A stretch of 7,459 nt of DNA from Candidatus Heimdallarchaeota archaeon (lineage in GTDB: Archaea > Asgardarchaeota > Heimdallarchaeia > Heimdallarchaeales > Kariarchaeaceae), in NCBI GenBank assembly GCA_029882335.1, contig JAOUKW010000201.1:1-7459 (forward strand), in the 5' to 3' direction. Both the position numbers and the translations under genes were made by a program. Of this stretch, positions 5,397-7,459 are shown one piece after another. Under the pieces are notes generated by a model. That model had not been told where the DNA came from. It did no database searches and saw only the letters and a program-made list of their open reading frames with translations. Each line of letters opens with the position of its first letter. The first letter of the stretch is position 1.

Positions 5397-7049
5397 TTAC
5401 ATTAATTGATAAATTACCATTTGATTATACGATGAATTTGACGAAAACAACCCACCAATTTCAATTATATCAAAAACAGAAGTTCTATTTTCTAATCCGA
5501 TAAACTGTATCATCGGTATAACCAAATCAATGAAATATACAACAGTATTTTGTTGTAGAAAGCTATTTATTTTTGTTATTAATGGCTCTAATTGTATTTG
5601 ATTAAATATTGCGTTTTCACTGTAAATAGCGATATCTAAATTATTGTCATTCCACGTAATATAGGTAATCCATGAATCTCGATGGTATGACAACATTCTC
5701 CAGTGCCAAAATGTACTCACCAATAAAGGTGAATCTCTTGGAACTCTATTATTAACTTCTTCGATAACAGATGCTTGTGGATACGGCCAATAATTATTTT
5801 CATTGGTAATAGTAGACGCTATACTAGCCAGATTTGATATCATTAAAATACACATGAGAAAAGATGTCAAAATAAGTACCTTCAGTGGTTTGCTATCCGA
5901 AATTTTTCCATTAATTGTTACAACCATAGAAATTCTATTAATTATCGAAAACTTGATAGTATTTAAAAATATTACAAAATTAATAGTTACATAGATTATT
6001 CCAAGAGTCCATCTTTCATAACTAAATTTATCGTAAATAAATGTAGAAACCGATGTTATTATGAATCCAATATTATTAATTACAATTATTCTAGAATATT
6101 TGGTTAATTGTGATTTCTTCTTAAAGAAGTAATAATTTGGTATTACAAAGATAAATATGAAACAGAAACAAGACATTATAAACAAACCAAATTTCACCAA
6201 TCCAATTGTGGACCCATCTAAATGATTTGATAAGAAAATTGATTTAAAAGGAGAAAAAGCCAAAATTATAGCATATAACCAATCACTTCCCCATGATTTT
6301 AGGTTTAGATCATTATTTGCAAACAAATACCATTCTCCATTTTGGAAATACCAGGCATACGAGCTCAATTCAAATCCATTACTCTCATTATTCATAAAAT
6401 ACCATGTTATTATAGGAATTAGTGTAATTATGATTGGAAGAAAATTTAGTGTTATGGAAATTAATTTTTGTTTCATTGAAGTTTGGTGTTTGATTAATAT
6501 AAAAATTGGTATCAGAACTACATATTGAACCATTTCAAAATGAAAAAATAATGCTAGCAAAGAAAAAAATCCAGATAGTATCATCCTTTTAGGTGTAATA
6601 GTATCCTGCATCAGGATTAGATAGCTGGAAAATATAAACACCAATGGTAAAATATTGTCATCGAGAACTACAAGAGTAGAATGAAATGGATTGAGTATCA
6701 TTAGTGAGAGTAGACCAATAAATGAAAGTTTCTTGCTTGCTGTAATTTGAAATAACAGAAAATAAAATACCACTAAAAATGAAAGGGTAATCATCCAATA
6801 AAACAGATAAACCAAAACGATTACATCAATAAAATTAGATCCGATCATTAAAATAACAGGCAATCCCATAGAGTAGATTTTAATTGAATTGATGGATAGT
6901 GTACCTCTTTTTATTGGAATTAAAACATCTATTATTAAATCTTCATCAAATACGTAATTGGATGCCACTAAAATTAAAGTAAAAGTCGTATAGAAAACTA
7001 AAAACAATAAAACCCAAATATGATTTTTAATGAATTTCGTGACAGGCAT
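5397..7049 (-). CDS. Multi-spanning membrane protein, probable GT-C fold glycosyltransferase
   Basis: The 550-residue product has about ten or more hydrophobic helices from residue 11 to 408, followed by a soluble C-terminal domain of about 140 residues. After the first helix (about 11-33) the outer loop carries an acidic motif, FDEDL, with D35, E36 and D37. This is where GT-C enzymes (PMT, ArnT, STT3-like) place their catalytic or metal-binding acidic residues. A second acidic pair, DD at 130-131, sits near the start of another helix, and HFEM at 170-173 is also buried. The C-terminal domain begins with an IEEVNNRVPRDSPLLVS stretch, like the domain after the last helix of many GT-C proteins, and is Trp-rich (STFWHWRML). 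By family knowledge such enzymes use lipid-linked sugar donors at the outer membrane face; donor and acceptor here are unknown. The ATG at 7049 has a TATA-like box at leaderless distance. It stands alone, without other glycan genes in the window. Confidence 0.85.
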   Translation of the reverse strand: MPVTKFIKNHIWVLLFLVFYTTFTLILVASNYVFDEDLIIDVLIPIKRGTLSINSIKIYSMGLPVILMIGSNFIDVIVLVYLFYWMITLSFLVVFYFLLFQITASKKLSFIGLLSLMILNPFHSTLVVLDDNILPLVFIFSSYLILMQDTITPKRMILSGFFSLLALFFHFEMVQYVVLIPIFILIKHQTSMKQKLISITLNFLPIIITLIPIITWYFMNNESNGFELSSYAWYFQNGEWYLFANNDLNLKSWGSDWLYAIILAFSPFKSIFLSNHLDGSTIGLVKFGLFIMSCFCFIFIFVIPNYYFFKKKSQLTKYSRIIVINNIGFIITSVSTFIYDKFSYERWTLGIIYVTINFVIFLNTIKFSIINRISMVVTINGKISDSKPLKVLILTSFLMCILMISNLASIASTITNENNYWPYPQASVIEEVNNRVPRDSPLLVSTFWHWRMLSYHRDSWITYITWNDNNLDIAIYSENAIFNQIQLEPLITKINSFLQQNTVVYFIDLVIPMIQFIGLENRTSVFDIIEIGGLFSSNSSYNQMVIYQLM

Positions 7050-7070
7050 ATTTTATTAATTTTTAAAACC

Positions 7071-7079
7071 ATTAAAATA
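7071..7079 (-). promoter_or_regulatory. TATA-like box for a leaderless transcript of the GT-C-like gene
   Basis: The minus strand reads TATTTTAAT, lying 22-30 nt upstream of the A of the ATG at 7049. This matches the spacing seen for the propeller-GTPase gene. No Shine-Dalgarno sequence is present. Another AT box, TTTTAAAA at 7061-7068, is too close for a start at or upstream of the ATG. Confidence 0.35.
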
Positions 7080-7144
7080 CTATCTATATTAATTTGAATT
7101 AAACAGGAAATTTTACACATATTTAATAATGTGTTTAAACTAAG

Positions 7145-7156
7145 TCCAATATTGGA
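7145..7156. repeat. Perfect 12-bp palindrome TCCAATATTGGA
   Basis: An uninterrupted self-complementary 12-mer about 96-107 bp upstream of the GT-C-like start codon. It is more GC-containing than the local background, so slightly less expected by chance. It could be a regulator site; no second copy was seen in the window. Confidence 0.35.
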
Positions 7157-7277
7157 ATAAATAAATCCAAATAAGACACTTATTTTTTCTTATAATTTTT
7201 TGTTGATTTAATAACTGATAGCGCTTATCTTACCAGGAAGTGTAGTTCTTAAAGGATTGATGAGGTTATAAAGTATT

Positions 7278-7349
7278 ATGAATATAAATAACAAAATATT
7301 CTTCTCCTTTGGTGTCCTTTTACCATTATTTATTGTTTTAATAATATAA
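7278..7349 (+). CDS. Possible 23-residue single-helix membrane peptide
   Basis: The ATG at 7278 opens a 23-codon frame: a polar start with one Lys (MNINNKIFF), then a hydrophobic helix (GVLLPLFIVLII) directly followed by TAA. It has the form of a small membrane peptide or of a signal sequence whose mature part is lost. GAGG lies about 13 nt upstream, a loose distance. T-rich DNA readily encodes hydrophobic residues by chance, so confidence is low. Confidence 0.2.
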   Translation: MNINNKIFFSFGVLLPLFIVLII

Positions 7350-7459
7350 TATTTTGATAAACATTATTATTGAATAATATGATACTATAATATTATATTT
7401 ATTTTTATATTTTTTATATCACATTGATAAATATATATATATATTTATACACTATTTAC

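Larger units (their letters stand above)
7050..7459. other. AT-rich spacer at the right edge
   Basis: About 410 bp with no convincing gene. From about 7330 to the edge the sequence is almost pure A and T, with alternating TATATA tracts at 7432-7445. It contains the promoter-like box and palindrome of the GT-C-like gene and the possible 23-residue peptide. The right edge may be the upstream region of a gene outside the window, but nothing here shows that. Confidence 0.5.

Noticed and set aside
5803..5994. Plus-strand open frame of 63 codons
   Set aside because: It is antisense to the membrane helices of the GT-C-like gene; its hydrophobicity is a mirror effect.
7380..7445. TATATA tracts as a possible origin or AT-unwinding element
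   Set aside because: There are no flanking repeated origin-box motifs or replication gene; simple AT richness is enough to explain it.

Overview
The window is a very AT-rich stretch (roughly 70-75% A+T by eye) that most probably comes from an archaeon, and an Asgard-type archaeon fits best. Three things point this way. The first large gene joins a beta-propeller, a Roc/Rab-like small GTPase and winged-helix segments. TATA-like boxes lie 22-31 nt upstream of the ATG of the two clearest genes, the spacing expected for archaeal leaderless transcripts. A tiny seed-maturation-protein (SMP) type gene is present, a family I recall from plants, fungi and some prokaryotes. The lineage is inference; no rRNA, tRNA or phylogenetic marker is visible.

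Layout, left to right. Positions 1-1954 (minus) hold the N-terminal 650 or so residues of the propeller-GTPase-winged-helix protein, whose C-terminus lies outside the window. An AT-rich spacer with two inverted repeats (1955-2294) follows. Positions 2295-3407 (minus) encode a helical protein of unknown family. Its frame stays open upstream to 3626 and encodes membrane helices but has no start codon; a single-base indel near 3600 would join it to an ATG at 3615, so it is a frameshifted gene or carries a sequence error. A possible 64-residue plus-strand ORF starts at 3623. Positions 3818-4262 are largely empty apart from a candidate 49-residue ORF with an in-frame TAG. At 4263-4388 (minus) sits the SMP microprotein behind a near-perfect Shine-Dalgarno sequence. 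At 4529-5061 (minus) is a two-gene unit, a 137-residue protein resembling the DUF6908-type group and a 40-residue protein, joined by a TTGA stop/start overlap. Positions 5397-7049 (minus) encode a 550-residue membrane protein with the layout of a GT-C fold glycosyltransferase. The right end (7050-7459) is extremely AT-rich spacer with a possible tiny membrane peptide.

Nearly everything convincing is on the minus strand, but spacers of 100-400 bp and separate promoter-like boxes suggest independent transcription units rather than one operon. The one clear coupling is the 137-residue/40-residue pair. The propeller-GTPase protein is the most interesting gene: it looks like a GTP-regulated scaffold or sensor with a Roc-like THxD guanine-specificity motif but a winged-helix follow-on segment. 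I see no CRISPR array, insertion sequence, tRNA or rRNA.
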